Below, in pieces: positions 17,903-26,420 of a stretch of 64,000 bases of DNA. Made by a program: the position numbers and the translations under genes. The notes beneath the pieces are model-generated. The model worked only from the letters and a program-made list of their open reading frames with translations, was not told the DNA's origin and did not search any database. The first letter of the stretch is position 1; each line of letters starts with the position of its first letter. The stretch is from Bacillus thuringiensis (GTDB lineage Bacteria > Bacillota > Bacilli > Bacillales > Bacillaceae_G). The stretch is taken from contig NZ_CP012099.1 in the NCBI RefSeq assembly GCF_001182785.1, positions 5,144,501 to 5,208,500 of the forward strand, in the 5' to 3' direction.

Positions 17903-18018
17903 GTCCAGCTGCAGCGGCTAGAATGATCGGTGGCTTCGCTTCTTCCTTTGAGGCAAAAAGCGCCTCTACGTCTGAAGCTCCATCCCCCTCACATTCTGAG
18001 CGAGCCGCTTCCGCTTTT
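17903..18018. repeat. Interspersed intergenic repeat, copy 2
   Basis: About 116 bp starting GTCCAGCTGCAGCGGCTAGA and ending GAGCGAGCCGCTTCCGC. It is a second copy of the repeat at 12633-12749 with scattered substitutions, and it begins directly after a terminator T run. Confidence 0.8.
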
Positions 18019-18040
18019 ACTTCTATCCAGTTACACCTCC

Positions 18041-18121
18041 TAGACCCTTGCGTCTAAGAACCTTCCCTGCCAAAAGGTAAAAAGCACCTTTTACAGGAAA
18101 GAACCTTAGTCACCGGGTCTA
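18041..18121. other. 81-bp nested stem-loop downstream of speB
   Basis: The outer arms TAGACCC (18041-18047) and GGGTCTA (18115-18121) enclose CTAAG/CTTAG, CCTG/CAGG and an inner AAAAGGT/ACCTTTT hairpin. There is no T run on either strand, so it is not a simple terminator. It lies 18 bp beyond the speB stop, between that gene and repeat copy 2. Confidence 0.6.
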
Positions 18122-18138
18122 AACAGTCGGCTTCACTT

Positions 18139-19011
18139 TTATTTCACCCAACCGAGCAGCATTTCCCGCACGAATTTGCTTGCTGCGACTGGTGTTTGAT
18201 CACTATGGTCGTAGACTGGAGCTACTTCTACTAAGTCTGCTCCAACTACATTTATATTTGAATTTGCAATTGCTACGATGGAATCTAATAATTCTTTAGA
18301 TGTGATACCGCCAGCTTCTAACGTTCCTGTTCCTGGAGCGTGAGCTGGGTCTAATACATCAATGTCGATTGTGACATAGACTGGGCGTCCTGCAAGTTTC
18401 GGTAATACTTCTTTTAACGGTTCTAATACGTCAAATTTGTATAAGTTCATACCTACTTCTTTCGCCCATTCAAATTCTTCCTTCATTCCAGAACGAATTC
18501 CGAAAGAATATACGTTTTCCGGACCAATTAAATCACACACTTTACGAATTGGTGTAGAGTGGGATAAAGGCTCCCCTTCATACGATTCACGTAAATCAGT
18601 ATGAGCATCCATGTGGATAATTGCTAAATCCGGATATTTTTTTGCCATTGCCTTAAAAATTGGCCAAGACACTAGGTGCTCACCGCCGAGACCTAGTGGA
18701 AACTTATCGGCATCTAAAAGTTTTGATACATACTCTTCAATCATGTCTAAGCTGCGTTGTGCGTTTCCGAATGGTAATGGGATATCACCCGCATCAAAAT
18801 ATTTTACCTCTTCTAGTTCACGATCTAAATACGGACTATATTCTTCAAGACCGATTGATACTTCACGAATACGTGCAGGGCCAAAACGAGATCCTGGACG
18901 GTAACTTACTGTCCAATCCATAGGCATCCCATAAATAACTACCTTTGACTCTTCAAAACTTGGATGACTTTTAATAAATACTTTACCTGAATAAGCTTCA
19001 TCAAAACGCAT
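18139..19011 (-). CDS. speB: Agmatinase
   Basis: A 290-residue enzyme of the arginase/agmatinase superfamily. It hydrolyses agmatine to putrescine and urea in the cytoplasm. The binuclear Mn site is complete: GGEHLVSWP (His), HMDAHTDLR (Asp-His-Asp) and DIDVLDPAHAPGTGTLEAGG (Asp, Asp). AAGGAGG precedes the ATG. It lies 219 bp downstream of speE on the same strand, giving the route arginine to agmatine to putrescine to spermidine, as in B. subtilis. The long structured gap between the two genes is unusual. Confidence 0.95.
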   Translation of the reverse strand: MRFDEAYSGKVFIKSHPSFEESKVVIYGMPMDWTVSYRPGSRFGPARIREVSIGLEEYSPYLDRELEEVKYFDAGDIPLPFGNAQRSLDMIEEYVSKLLDADKFPLGLGGEHLVSWPIFKAMAKKYPDLAIIHMDAHTDLRESYEGEPLSHSTPIRKVCDLIGPENVYSFGIRSGMKEEFEWAKEVGMNLYKFDVLEPLKEVLPKLAGRPVYVTIDIDVLDPAHAPGTGTLEAGGITSKELLDSIVAIANSNINVVGADLVEVAPVYDHSDQTPVAASKFVREMLLGWVK

Positions 19012-19071
19012 ATTCTTTTCCTCCTTATGTGGAACTTAAGGTATCCCAACCTTTCACTATTTCTCAAATTT

Positions 19072-19207
19072 GGAGCGAATTGCTCCTCTTTCTCGATTTA
19101 CCGGGGTCTTCTTTTTAACAACAAGAAGACAATTTTCTTTACAGAAGTGTAAGTAGCTAGCATGTTCAAGTCTTCTGGACAAACACCTTAAATGAGCTAC
19201 TCACACT
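19072..19207. other. Structured speE-speB intergenic region
   Basis: Three potential hairpins lie in the 219-bp gap: GGAGC/GCTCC (19072-19086), GTCTTCTT/AAGAAGAC (19106-19130) and a 13-bp arm pair with one mismatch (19146-19158 / 19195-19207) around a 36-nt loop. None has a T run on the minus strand, so they are not plain terminators. They could process or stabilise the speE-speB transcript, or be a repeat element. Confidence 0.5.
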
Positions 19208-19230
19208 TTATTTGTTCAAGCTCGATTTTC

Positions 19231-20058
19231 TTACTTAATTAAATCGCCAACAAATTTCGGTAATGCGAATGCTGCGTTGTGTAATTCTTTTGTGTAGTAT
19301 TTCGTTTCGATTTCGTGGAAACGCTCTTCACTTACTTCTAGTGGATCATGTTTTTTAGATCCGATTGTGAACGTCCAAAGACCACTTGGGTATGTTGGAA
19401 TATTAGCTGTGTATAAACGAGTAATTGGGAAAATCTCTTTTACATCTTTAAACACAGTCGTAATTAACTCTGGTGTGAACCAAGGGTTGTCCGTTTGCGC
19501 AACGAAAATACCGTCTTCTTTTAATGCTTTAGAGATTCCAGCGTAGAAACCTTTCGTAAATAAGTTTACTGCTGGTCCTACTGGCTCAGTAGAATCTACC
19601 ATAATTACGTCGTATTCATTTTCGCTTTCTGCGATGTGTAGGAAACCGTCTCCTACTTTTACTTCTACACGCTCATTATCTAATGCGCCTGCGATTGATG
19701 GTAAGTATTGTTTAGAGTACTCAATTACTTTTCCATCAATTTCAACAAGAGTTGCTTTCTTTACACTTGGGTGTTTTAACACTTCGCGAATAACACCGCC
19801 ATCGCCGCCACCAACAACTAATACGTTCTCAGGGTTTGGATGTGTAAATAAAGGTACGTGTGCTACCATTTCGTGATAAACGAACTCGTCCTTTTCTGTT
19901 GTCATAACCATGCCGTCTAAAATAAGCATGTTTCCGAACTCTTCCGTTTCAACCATATCAAGTTTTTGGAATTCTGTTTGCTCCGTATGTAATGTGCGGT
20001 TAATACGCGCCGTAATCCCAAAATGTTTTGTTTGTTTCTCAGTGAACCATAGTTCCAT
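19231..20058 (-). CDS. speE: Spermidine synthase
   Basis: A 275-residue polyamine aminopropyltransferase that moves the aminopropyl group of decarboxylated SAM to putrescine. The Rossmann-type core shows [15 protein letters not shown], the acidic [17 protein letters not shown], and the signature [19 protein letters not shown] with the substrate-binding Asp. Length and motifs are complete. AAGGCG before the ATG is modest. A short hairpin (20095-20111) lies in the leader. It is followed by speB. Confidence 0.96.
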   Translation of the reverse strand: MELWFTEKQTKHFGITARINRTLHTEQTEFQKLDMVETEEFGNMLILDGMVMTTEKDEFVYHEMVAHVPLFTHPNPENVLVVGGGDGGVIREVLKHPSVKKATLVEIDGKVIEYSKQYLPSIAGALDNERVEVKVGDGFLHIAESENEYDVIMVDSTEPVGPAVNLFTKGFYAGISKALKEDGIFVAQTDNPWFTPELITTVFKDVKEIFPITRLYTANIPTYPSGLWTFTIGSKKHDPLEVSEERFHEIETKYYTKELHNAAFALPKFVGDLIK

Positions 20059-20207
20059 CGTACAATCACGCCTTTCAATGCAAATTTATAATGAGGACAT
20101 CATTAATGTCCCCTAACAAAAATAAAACAAAACATCCAAAAAGTATAGTTAAAAGTACAAAAATACCGAAAATATATTTTAGTCAGAGGGTTCTAACATA
20201 TATGTAT

Positions 20208-20238
20208 AAAGAAAACCCTTTCTTAAGAAAGGGTTTTT
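20208..20238 (-). terminator. Terminator of the MerR-MFS operon
   Basis: AAAACCCTTT/AAAGGGTTTT (20212-20236) contains the MFS stop codon in its loop region and has a T-rich minus-strand tail. Confidence 0.82.
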
Positions 20239-21386
20239 GTCTCTAGTTCTACTGGTTTACGAATTGGAATTAGGATCATAATACAACCAACTAACACGAC
20301 AATTCCCCCAACTAAAAATGGGCTTTGTGGTGAAACTGTGTGCCCGATAACTCCTGATAAAATTGGAGCAATCGCACCACCTAACCAACGAACAAAGTTA
20401 TAAACACCTGACGTAACAGATCTTTCATAAGGTGAAATATCCATTACATAACTTGTATATAATGCATTGTTTAAACCAGATGCCAATCCTGATAAAACGA
20501 TAAGAGTAATTTGTAACCACATAATTTTCACAAAGAATAGTGCAATTAAGAAAATCGCAAATACGAGTAAACTACCCTTCAATAATGTTTTTGGTTCATA
20601 TTTCCCTTCTAGCTTATGTGCTAAAATTGCAGAACCGTAAGCTAACGCTAATCCCCATCCGCAAAATACAAAGCCTAATTGAATAGCTGATAAATGCATA
20701 ATAAGTGGTGAATATGCTAACACGACAAAAAATCCGTAGTAGTATAGCATCCCTGAAATGGCACCTTGCATAAATGGCTTATACTTCACCAGGTTAAGTA
20801 ATTCCCCCACGCCAGCAGCCTTACGCTTCACTTTTCGCTCTGGTTCTTTTACAAAAAAGAATACTAAAATAAATGCTAAGAAAATTAAAATACTCGTCGC
20901 GAAAAACGGATAACGCCAAGAATGTCCACCTAGTATTCCACCCAATAACGGCCCCCCAGCCATACCTAAACCGATCGCTGCTTCGTATAATCCTACTGCT
21001 TCATGAACTTCTTTACTTAATGCTATTAACAGCGTCATTGCTGTCGCAAAAAACATCGCATTTCCTAATCCCCATCCAGCGCGGAAAAGAGATAATTGAG
21101 CAATCGTTTGCGATATACCGCATATAAACGCAAATACAGTCACAATCGCAAGACCGATTGTCATCATTCGTTTATCACCAAATCTCGATGCAAATATACC
21201 GGCTGGTAACATCATGATTGCCATCGTTAAAATATAAGCGGTAAATAACATTTCAACTTGCCAATGCGTTGCACCAATTTTCTCAGCAATAATCGGCAAG
21301 ATTGGGTCAACTACCCCTATACCCGAAAAGGCAAGAAAGGTAGCTACCACTGTAATCAATCTCCCTAGTTTTTGTTTGCTCTCCAT
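20223..21386 (-). CDS. Major facilitator superfamily transporter
   Basis: A 387-residue polytopic membrane protein with about 12 predicted segments. The MFS loop motif between segments 2 and 3 is seen as GIFASRFGDKRMM, and segment 5 carries GLGMAGGPLLGGILGG, typical of drug:H+ antiporters (motif C-like). The charged loop near residues 180-195 marks the centre. It lies 5 bp after a MerR-type regulator, and its ribosome binding site AAGGAG sits in that gene's last codons, so efflux of a compound sensed by the regulator is likely. The substrate is unknown. Confidence 0.88.
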   Translation of the reverse strand: MESKQKLGRLITVVATFLAFSGIGVVDPILPIIAEKIGATHWQVEMLFTAYILTMAIMMLPAGIFASRFGDKRMMTIGLAIVTVFAFICGISQTIAQLSLFRAGWGLGNAMFFATAMTLLIALSKEVHEAVGLYEAAIGLGMAGGPLLGGILGGHSWRYPFFATSILIFLAFILVFFFVKEPERKVKRKAAGVGELLNLVKYKPFMQGAISGMLYYYGFFVVLAYSPLIMHLSAIQLGFVFCGWGLALAYGSAILAHKLEGKYEPKTLLKGSLLVFAIFLIALFFVKIMWLQITLIVLSGLASGLNNALYTSYVMDISPYERSVTSGVYNFVRWLGGAIAPILSGVIGHTVSPQSPFLVGGIVVLVGCIMILIPIRKPVELETKTLS

Positions 21387-21391
21387 TTTGA

Positions 21392-21799
21392 TTACTCTCC
21401 TTTTGTACTCTCTAAAAATGTTACTGCACGATGTAAACTATCTTCAAGTTCTGCCTTTACACGTTGCATTTGCTCCATTTTTTCGTCTAACGTTTGCACT
21501 TGTTTTTCAAGCATATCTTTAATTTCTTGAATCACTTCGCGGTCGCGAGGGTTCTCGCTATTTCTTCTTTGTTCCATTCTTTCTTTTAATGATAAGAAAT
21601 GTTGCATTTCTTGAAGTGTGATTCCTAGCACTTCTTTCGCTTCTACAATTCTTTTAATTCTTGCAATATCCTCATCCGTATACAGACGAATATTCCCCTC
21701 ACTACGTTCCGGGGGATGAATTAAACCAATTTCCTCATAATAACGAAGTGTACGTTTTGTTAAACCAACTTGTTTTGTTACTTCATCAATTTTATACAT
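21392..21799 (-). CDS. MerR-family transcriptional regulator
   Basis: A 135-residue regulator. The MerR winged helix reads YKIDEVTKQVGLTKRTLRYYEEIG, then wing residues RLYTDEDIARIKRI, then a long dimerisation coiled coil (about 75-125). It has no sensory domain or cysteine cluster, so the effector cannot be inferred. ATG 21799 is 7 nt from GGGAGG; an upstream in-frame codon lacks one. It is co-transcribed with the MFS gene and probably controls the pair through the palindrome just upstream. Confidence 0.9.
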   Translation of the reverse strand: MYKIDEVTKQVGLTKRTLRYYEEIGLIHPPERSEGNIRLYTDEDIARIKRIVEAKEVLGITLQEMQHFLSLKERMEQRRNSENPRDREVIQEIKDMLEKQVQTLDEKMEQMQRVKAELEDSLHRAVTFLESTKGE

Positions 21800-21828
21800 G
21801 TTTATTCCTCCCTTCACTCAATTATTAC

Positions 21829-21857
21829 ATTTTACGTTAACGTTAACTTTTGTGCAA
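21829..21857 (-). promoter_or_regulatory. Promoter with central palindrome for the MerR-MFS operon
   Basis: On the minus strand TTGCAC (21852-21857) and TAAAAT (21829-21834) are 17 bp apart. The perfect 12-bp palindrome GTTAACGTTAAC (21836-21847) lies between them, where MerR proteins bind. Autoregulation is inferred. Confidence 0.6.
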
Positions 21858-21951
21858 CTGTTAGACTTTTGTAAATGTTTGTCATATTCAATTGTATTTT
21901 TCCTAAAGCAGTTTCATAATGAAAGAAAAGAGATAATAAGGAGATTTTCAC

Positions 21952-22677
21952 ATGAGTAAACCACTTATTTTCGCTCATCGCGGAGTAAAAGGAACACATC
22001 CCGAAAATACGATGATTGCCTTCCAAGAAGCTGAACGCATTGGCGCTCACGGAATTGAACTCGATGTCCATCTATCAAAAGATGGTGAACTTGTCGTAAT
22101 TCACGATGAAACCGTCGATCGTACAACAACTGGCGTTGGACTTGTTTCGGAAAAAACGGTAGAGGAACTACAATCATTAGACGCCGGTAGCTATAAAGAC
22201 CCTTCTTTCCATGAAGCAAAAATCCCAACGTTGCGCGAGGTTTTCATTTGGCTTTCCACAACGAACTTACAACTAAATATTGAATTAAAGACAGATGTTA
22301 TTCATTACCCAAATATTGAGGAAAAAGCTGTTGCACTTGTGCGTGAATATCATCTTTCTAATCAAATTGTATTTTCATCATTTAACCATGACTCTGTTTC
22401 ATTATTAGCAGAAATTGCTCCTGAAATCCCAAGAGCAATTTTATATGATACACCGATTACTGATCCAATTGCCGAAGCAAAACAGAGAAAAGCAAGTGGG
22501 TTACATCCAAACTTCCAGCTATTAACGAAAGAATTTGTGCATTTAGCACAAGAGCAAGGATATGTTTTCCGTCCATATACAATTAACGAATACAAAGATT
22601 TACAAACTATGATTGATTATGGTGTAGATGTCATCATTACCGATTGGCCAGCACGTGCCTTTGAGCTCCTTTCTTAA
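21952..22677 (+). CDS. Glycerophosphodiester phosphodiesterase
   Basis: A 241-residue GDPD-family enzyme that splits glycerophosphodiesters into glycerol-3-phosphate and an alcohol. The TIM-barrel motifs are FAHRGVKGTHPENTMIAF (catalytic His, metal Glu), GIELDVHLSKDGELVVIHDE (metal Glu/Asp, second His) and the C-terminal YGVDVIITDWP. No signal peptide, so probably cytoplasmic (UgpQ/YqiK-like). AAGGAG lies before the ATG. It is divergent from the MerR operon and single-gene. Confidence 0.93.
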   Translation: MSKPLIFAHRGVKGTHPENTMIAFQEAERIGAHGIELDVHLSKDGELVVIHDETVDRTTTGVGLVSEKTVEELQSLDAGSYKDPSFHEAKIPTLREVFIWLSTTNLQLNIELKTDVIHYPNIEEKAVALVREYHLSNQIVFSSFNHDSVSLLAEIAPEIPRAILYDTPITDPIAEAKQRKASGLHPNFQLLTKEFVHLAQEQGYVFRPYTINEYKDLQTMIDYGVDVIITDWPARAFELLS

Positions 22678-22695
22678 TGGAAGGGGCTTTTTATT
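22664..22695 (+). terminator. Terminator overlapping the GDPD stop
   Basis: AGCTCCTTTC pairs with GGAAGGGGCT (two G-U pairs), followed by TTTTATTTT. The stem starts inside the last codons of the gene. Confidence 0.65.
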
Positions 22696-22777
22696 TTCGA
22701 AATTTCATTGTTTAAAATAAACGAAAACCCTCAATACTAATACAATAACGCTTGTATTAATGAGGGGCTGAAAAAAG

Positions 22778-24829
22778 ATGGATCAAACTATGAATCCAAA
22801 ACTTAAAAAATATAAACGTCTTTTCTTCACCGCAATGTTTTCTTGCGTCCTTTTCTTCGTTTTTTCTTTTTTTGTTATTATTATAGTTGCAAAAATTATG
22901 GGACCTCCTCCTGTTGCGGTCCCGCAAACAAGCGTCTTTTACGCAAACGATGATACTGTTATTGGACAAAGTAACGAAATTCAAAAACGTTACAATGTCT
23001 CTCTTAATGAAATTTCACCTTATGTAAAAGAAGCGACTCTTTCTATTGAAGATCAAAGATTTTATAAGCATCACGGCTTCGATGTGAAACGGATTGCAGG
23101 TGCAATTGTTGCTGATTTAAAAGCGATGGCAAAGGTACAAGGAGCTAGTACAATTACACAACAATACGCGCGTAATCTGTATTTAGATCATGATAAAACG
23201 TGGAAACGGAAATTATTAGAGGCAATGTACACTGTCCGCCTTGAAGTAAACTATAATAAAAATCATATTTTAGAAGGATATTTAAATACAATTTATTACG
23301 GACATGGCGCTTATGGAATCGAAGCTGCGTCCCGTCTATATTTCGATAAAACAGCAAAAGATTTAACATTAGCAGAAGCTAGTATGCTCGCAGGTATCCC
23401 GAAAGGGCCAAGTGTCTATTCTCCCTTTTTGAAAGAAGATCGTGCTAAAGGGCGACAAGCTCTCATATTAGATGAAATGGTAGAACAAGGATATATTACG
23501 AAGCAACAAGCAGCCTTAGCGAAGAAAGAGCCACTAACTTTTGCCTCATTAGATACGAAAAAAGTAGCAGAAGTCGCACCATATTTCCAAGATGCTGTAC
23601 AAGCTTCGCTTCTTCGTGATGTTGGATTAGACGAACAAGCTTTACAACGAGGTGGCTTGCGAATTTATACAACGCTAGACCCTAAACTACAAGCTGTAGC
23701 AGAGCAAGCTGTAAAAGATCATATACCTGACACAACAAACATACAAACGGCTCTCGTCTCTATGAATCCAACGACAGGTGAAGTGGCTGCTCTTGTTGGC
23801 GGAACTGATTATACTACGAGTCAATTTAACAGGGCTACACAAGCCATTCGTCAGCCTGGTTCTACATTTAAGCCATTTCTATATTATGCGGCATTAGAAC
23901 GAGGATTCACGCCTGCTACGCGCTTAAAAAGCGAATATACTGTATTTACTTTAGGTGACGGCGTTTCAAAGTATAAACCGAAGAACTATAAAGATTATTA
24001 TGCAGATGATTTCGTAACGATGGCACAAGCTCTCGCAGTCTCTGATAACATATATGCTGTAAAAACGAATTTGTTTTTAGGAGATGACGCACTCGCAAAA
24101 ACAGCGAAACAATTTGGAATTACAAGTGCATTAAAAGATGTGCCTTCTCTAGCTCTCGGTACATCACCAGTAAAACCAATTGAAATGGTTAACGCTTATA
24201 GCATGTTCGCAAACGGTGGAAAAGAAGTAAAACCTACTTTCATTCGCCGCATTATGGATCATGAAGGAAATATATTATATGATGCTCATTTAGAGAGTAA
24301 ACAAGTTCTCGACAAGAGCAAAGCGTTTGTAATGCAAGAAATGATGACTGGTATGTTTAATAAGAAACTAAGCAGTTATGCCGCTGTAACTGGCCAATCG
24401 ATGTTATCAAAATTATCAAGAACATATGCCGGAAAATCTGGTTCTACTGAAACGGATAGTTGGATGATCGGATTTACTCCGCAAATCGTAACAGGCGTAT
24501 GGGTCGGATATGACCAACCTAAATCTATTTCAAACGTAGCAGAACAAGGGTATGCGAAGAAAATATGGACTGATACGATGGAGAAAGGCTTAGATGGACA
24601 GCCCAAAAAAGAATTTAAACAACCAGGTGACGTCGTAGCGATTAATATCAACCCAGAGAACGGTAAAATTGCTACAAAAAATTGTCCTATTTCTGTAAAA
24701 ATGTACTTCGCTAAAGGTACCGAACCGACTGAATATTGTATGGATCACGTCGATGATAAAGAAGAATTTGAAAAAACGACTGAAGAAAAGAAAAAAACAA
24801 GTTGGTGGAAAAAATATCTTCCTTGGTAA
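22778..24829 (+). CDS. pbpG: Class A penicillin-binding protein (PbpG/PBP2d-like)
   Basis: A 683-residue bifunctional peptidoglycan synthase. After a cytoplasmic tail and membrane anchor (about 22-45), the GT51 glycosyltransferase domain shows IEDQRFYKHHGFD and GASTITQQYARNLYL. The transpeptidase domain shows SxxK in RQPGSTFKPF, SxN in SDNIYA, and KSGST for the KTG box. Its place before ywhD-ywhC-ywhB equivalents matches B. subtilis pbpG, a forespore-expressed PBP acting in germ-cell-wall synthesis. Upstream AATACTA with GTTTA is a weak forespore-sigma-like pair. An imperfect hairpin (22733-22768) overlaps the leader. Confidence 0.92.
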   Translation: MDQTMNPKLKKYKRLFFTAMFSCVLFFVFSFFVIIIVAKIMGPPPVAVPQTSVFYANDDTVIGQSNEIQKRYNVSLNEISPYVKEATLSIEDQRFYKHHGFDVKRIAGAIVADLKAMAKVQGASTITQQYARNLYLDHDKTWKRKLLEAMYTVRLEVNYNKNHILEGYLNTIYYGHGAYGIEAASRLYFDKTAKDLTLAEASMLAGIPKGPSVYSPFLKEDRAKGRQALILDEMVEQGYITKQQAALAKKEPLTFASLDTKKVAEVAPYFQDAVQASLLRDVGLDEQALQRGGLRIYTTLDPKLQAVAEQAVKDHIPDTTNIQTALVSMNPTTGEVAALVGGTDYTTSQFNRATQAIRQPGSTFKPFLYYAALERGFTPATRLKSEYTVFTLGDGVSKYKPKNYKDYYADDFVTMAQALAVSDNIYAVKTNLFLGDDALAKTAKQFGITSALKDVPSLALGTSPVKPIEMVNAYSMFANGGKEVKPTFIRRIMDHEGNILYDAHLESKQVLDKSKAFVMQEMMTGMFNKKLSSYAAVTGQSMLSKLSRTYAGKSGSTETDSWMIGFTPQIVTGVWVGYDQPKSISNVAEQGYAKKIWTDTMEKGLDGQPKKEFKQPGDVVAININPENGKIATKNCPISVKMYFAKGTEPTEYCMDHVDDKEEFEKTTEEKKKTSWWKKYLPW

Positions 24830-24830
24830 T

Positions 24831-24866
24831 AAAAATAGCTGACGGGCATCCGTCAGCTATTTTTTA
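24831..24866. terminator. Bidirectional terminator
   Basis: A 14-bp perfect stem (24832-24845 / 24850-24863) with loop gcat and A/T tails separates the convergent PBP and YwhD genes. Confidence 0.9.
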
Positions 24867-25373
24867 TTCGCTTAATAATGCACGGCGCAATTCTTCACTA
24901 GATTCGTTCCAAATCGCTTCATTATGTTCTTTCAAGAACGTACCAAGTACTTTTTTAGATGATTCATCCATATGTTCAACCATAATGTGACGCTTCATTG
25001 ATTTATCCATTTTGTTTACGTGTTCTGGAAGTGATTTATATCCGCGGCGAATTTCACGGTCTACTGTCATTTCACAAGCTGTTACACCTGCGTAATAAGC
25101 ACCAGTTGCAGTTCTTTCAATCGTTACCCAAACAAGCCAAAATGGTTTTCCGTTTGGAACTTCATCTTTATTTGTTAAAAACTTAATACCTTTTTCTACT
25201 GTACTACGCGCATGCATCGCACCGATATCAACGAATGCAGTTTTCTCTAGTACATCAACAAATACAGGTGAAATGTTTTCTAGGCTTAATGCCCCAACAC
25301 CAAATCCACCATGTCCATCTGTTGAATCATTTTTCACGATATTAAAACCGATTTTTTTCTTTTTCTCTGTCAT
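24864..25373 (-). CDS. YwhD family protein
   Basis: A 169-residue cytoplasmic protein of the YwhD family, with GGFGVGALSLENISPVFVD and FVDIGAMHARSTVEKGIKF. The function is unknown. ATG 25373 follows GAGGAGG. It lies 25 bp after the M50 protease gene, the same order as B. subtilis ywhC-ywhD, and the two are probably co-transcribed. Confidence 0.85.
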   Translation of the reverse strand: MTEKKKKIGFNIVKNDSTDGHGGFGVGALSLENISPVFVDVLEKTAFVDIGAMHARSTVEKGIKFLTNKDEVPNGKPFWLVWVTIERTATGAYYAGVTACEMTVDREIRRGYKSLPEHVNKMDKSMKRHIMVEHMDESSKKVLGTFLKEHNEAIWNESSEELRRALLSE

Positions 25374-25398
25374 ATGTAAAATCCTCCTCACTTAAAAA

Positions 25399-26073
25399 TT
25401 ATAAAAGGCCAAAAATAGGCGCAATGATACTTTGTAAAAACATTAATACATGCGGAATAACTACCTGGAAAATAGGTTGAATTGTGTAATTACTAAGCGG
25501 TGTAATAACGAGAATTAATAACGCAATCGCTCCATATTTTTCATACTGTGTCATTTTCGCGCGAATATTTGCTGGCGCTAAATCTTCCACTACACGATAC
25601 CCATCAAGTGGCGGGATCGGTAATAAATTAAATACAAGTAAAACAATATTTAACATAATAAAGAGCTCAAAAAACTTTCCTAATGTTTCAGCTACTGCAA
25701 CTGGAACTGCATCTAACACTCCAAATACTGCTAAGCTATACAAAATAATTAAACCAATTGCACTTAAAATTAAGTTACTAATCGGCCCTGCAATTGAAAC
25801 TAATATGCCTGCAAGACGCGGTCTTTTAAAGTTATATGGGTTAACAGGAACCGGTCTTGCCCAACCGAATCCAAGAATTAATACTGCAATCAAACCAATA
25901 GGGTCTAAATGAGCCATCGGCGATAACGTTAAACGCCCTTGTCTCTTTGCTGTATCGTCCCCAAATTTATATGCAACATATGCATGTGCAAATTCATGAA
26001 CGGATAATGCAATAATAATCGCCATTGCTACCAACGGAATTTCGTGCAATGGATATCTAAATAACTGATCCAT
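25399..26073 (-). CDS. M50 (site-2 protease-like) membrane metallopeptidase
   Basis: A 224-residue membrane zinc protease of the YwhC/M50 rhomboid-like group. The zinc motif HEFAHAY (HExxH) lies in the first half, and NLLPIPPLDGYRV (the N-P-x-D-G signature) supplies the third ligand. About five to six membrane segments. It has no PDZ domain, as in YwhC and unlike RseP. The substrate is unknown. GAGGAG precedes the ATG. It shares a divergent intergenic region with the tautomerase gene. Confidence 0.9.
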   Translation of the reverse strand: MDQLFRYPLHEIPLVAMAIIIALSVHEFAHAYVAYKFGDDTAKRQGRLTLSPMAHLDPIGLIAVLILGFGWARPVPVNPYNFKRPRLAGILVSIAGPISNLILSAIGLIILYSLAVFGVLDAVPVAVAETLGKFFELFIMLNIVLLVFNLLPIPPLDGYRVVEDLAPANIRAKMTQYEKYGAIALLILVITPLSNYTIQPIFQVVIPHVLMFLQSIIAPIFGLL

Positions 26074-26185
26074 ACTTCATCTCCTCTTCCATATGTCAAA
26101 AAAAGAAATTATTTGTTTTTTCGATTGTTCTTCCCCATAATCCGCTATAATAAGAGTGTAACTTACATAAAAGGAGCGATTGTAC

Positions 26186-26371
26186 ATGCCATACGTAACA
26201 GTGAAAATGCTAGAAGGACGCACAGAGGAACAAAAGAAAGCTCTTGCTGAGAAAGTAACAGCAGCAGTAAGCGAAACAACTGGTGCTCCTGAAGAAAACA
26301 TCGTTGTCTTCATCGAAGAAATGTCTAAAAACCATTATGCAGTTGGCGGAAAACGCTTAAGCGACAAATAA
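26186..26371 (+). CDS. 4-oxalocrotonate tautomerase-like protein
   Basis: A 61-residue member of the tautomerase superfamily (YwhB). Met is followed by Pro, the catalytic N-terminal base after Met removal; ATG 26186 rather than the codon six bases earlier is required for that. The motifs VKMLEGRTEEQKKALAEKVT and VFIEEMSKNHYAVGGKRLSDK are typical. These hexameric enzymes tautomerise 2-hydroxymuconate-type keto acids; the natural substrate in Bacillus is not established. Confidence 0.93.
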   Translation: MPYVTVKMLEGRTEEQKKALAEKVTAAVSETTGAPEENIVVFIEEMSKNHYAVGGKRLSDK

Positions 26372-26385
26372 TTTCAAGTTTTTTC

Positions 26386-26420
26386 ATAAGAAGCAGCCAT
26401 TAGCTGCTTCTTATTTTTTT
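26386..26420. terminator. Bidirectional terminator
   Basis: ATAAGAAGCAGC/GCTGCTTCTTAT (26386-26397 / 26403-26414) with a T tail lies between the convergent tautomerase and HD genes. Confidence 0.88.
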
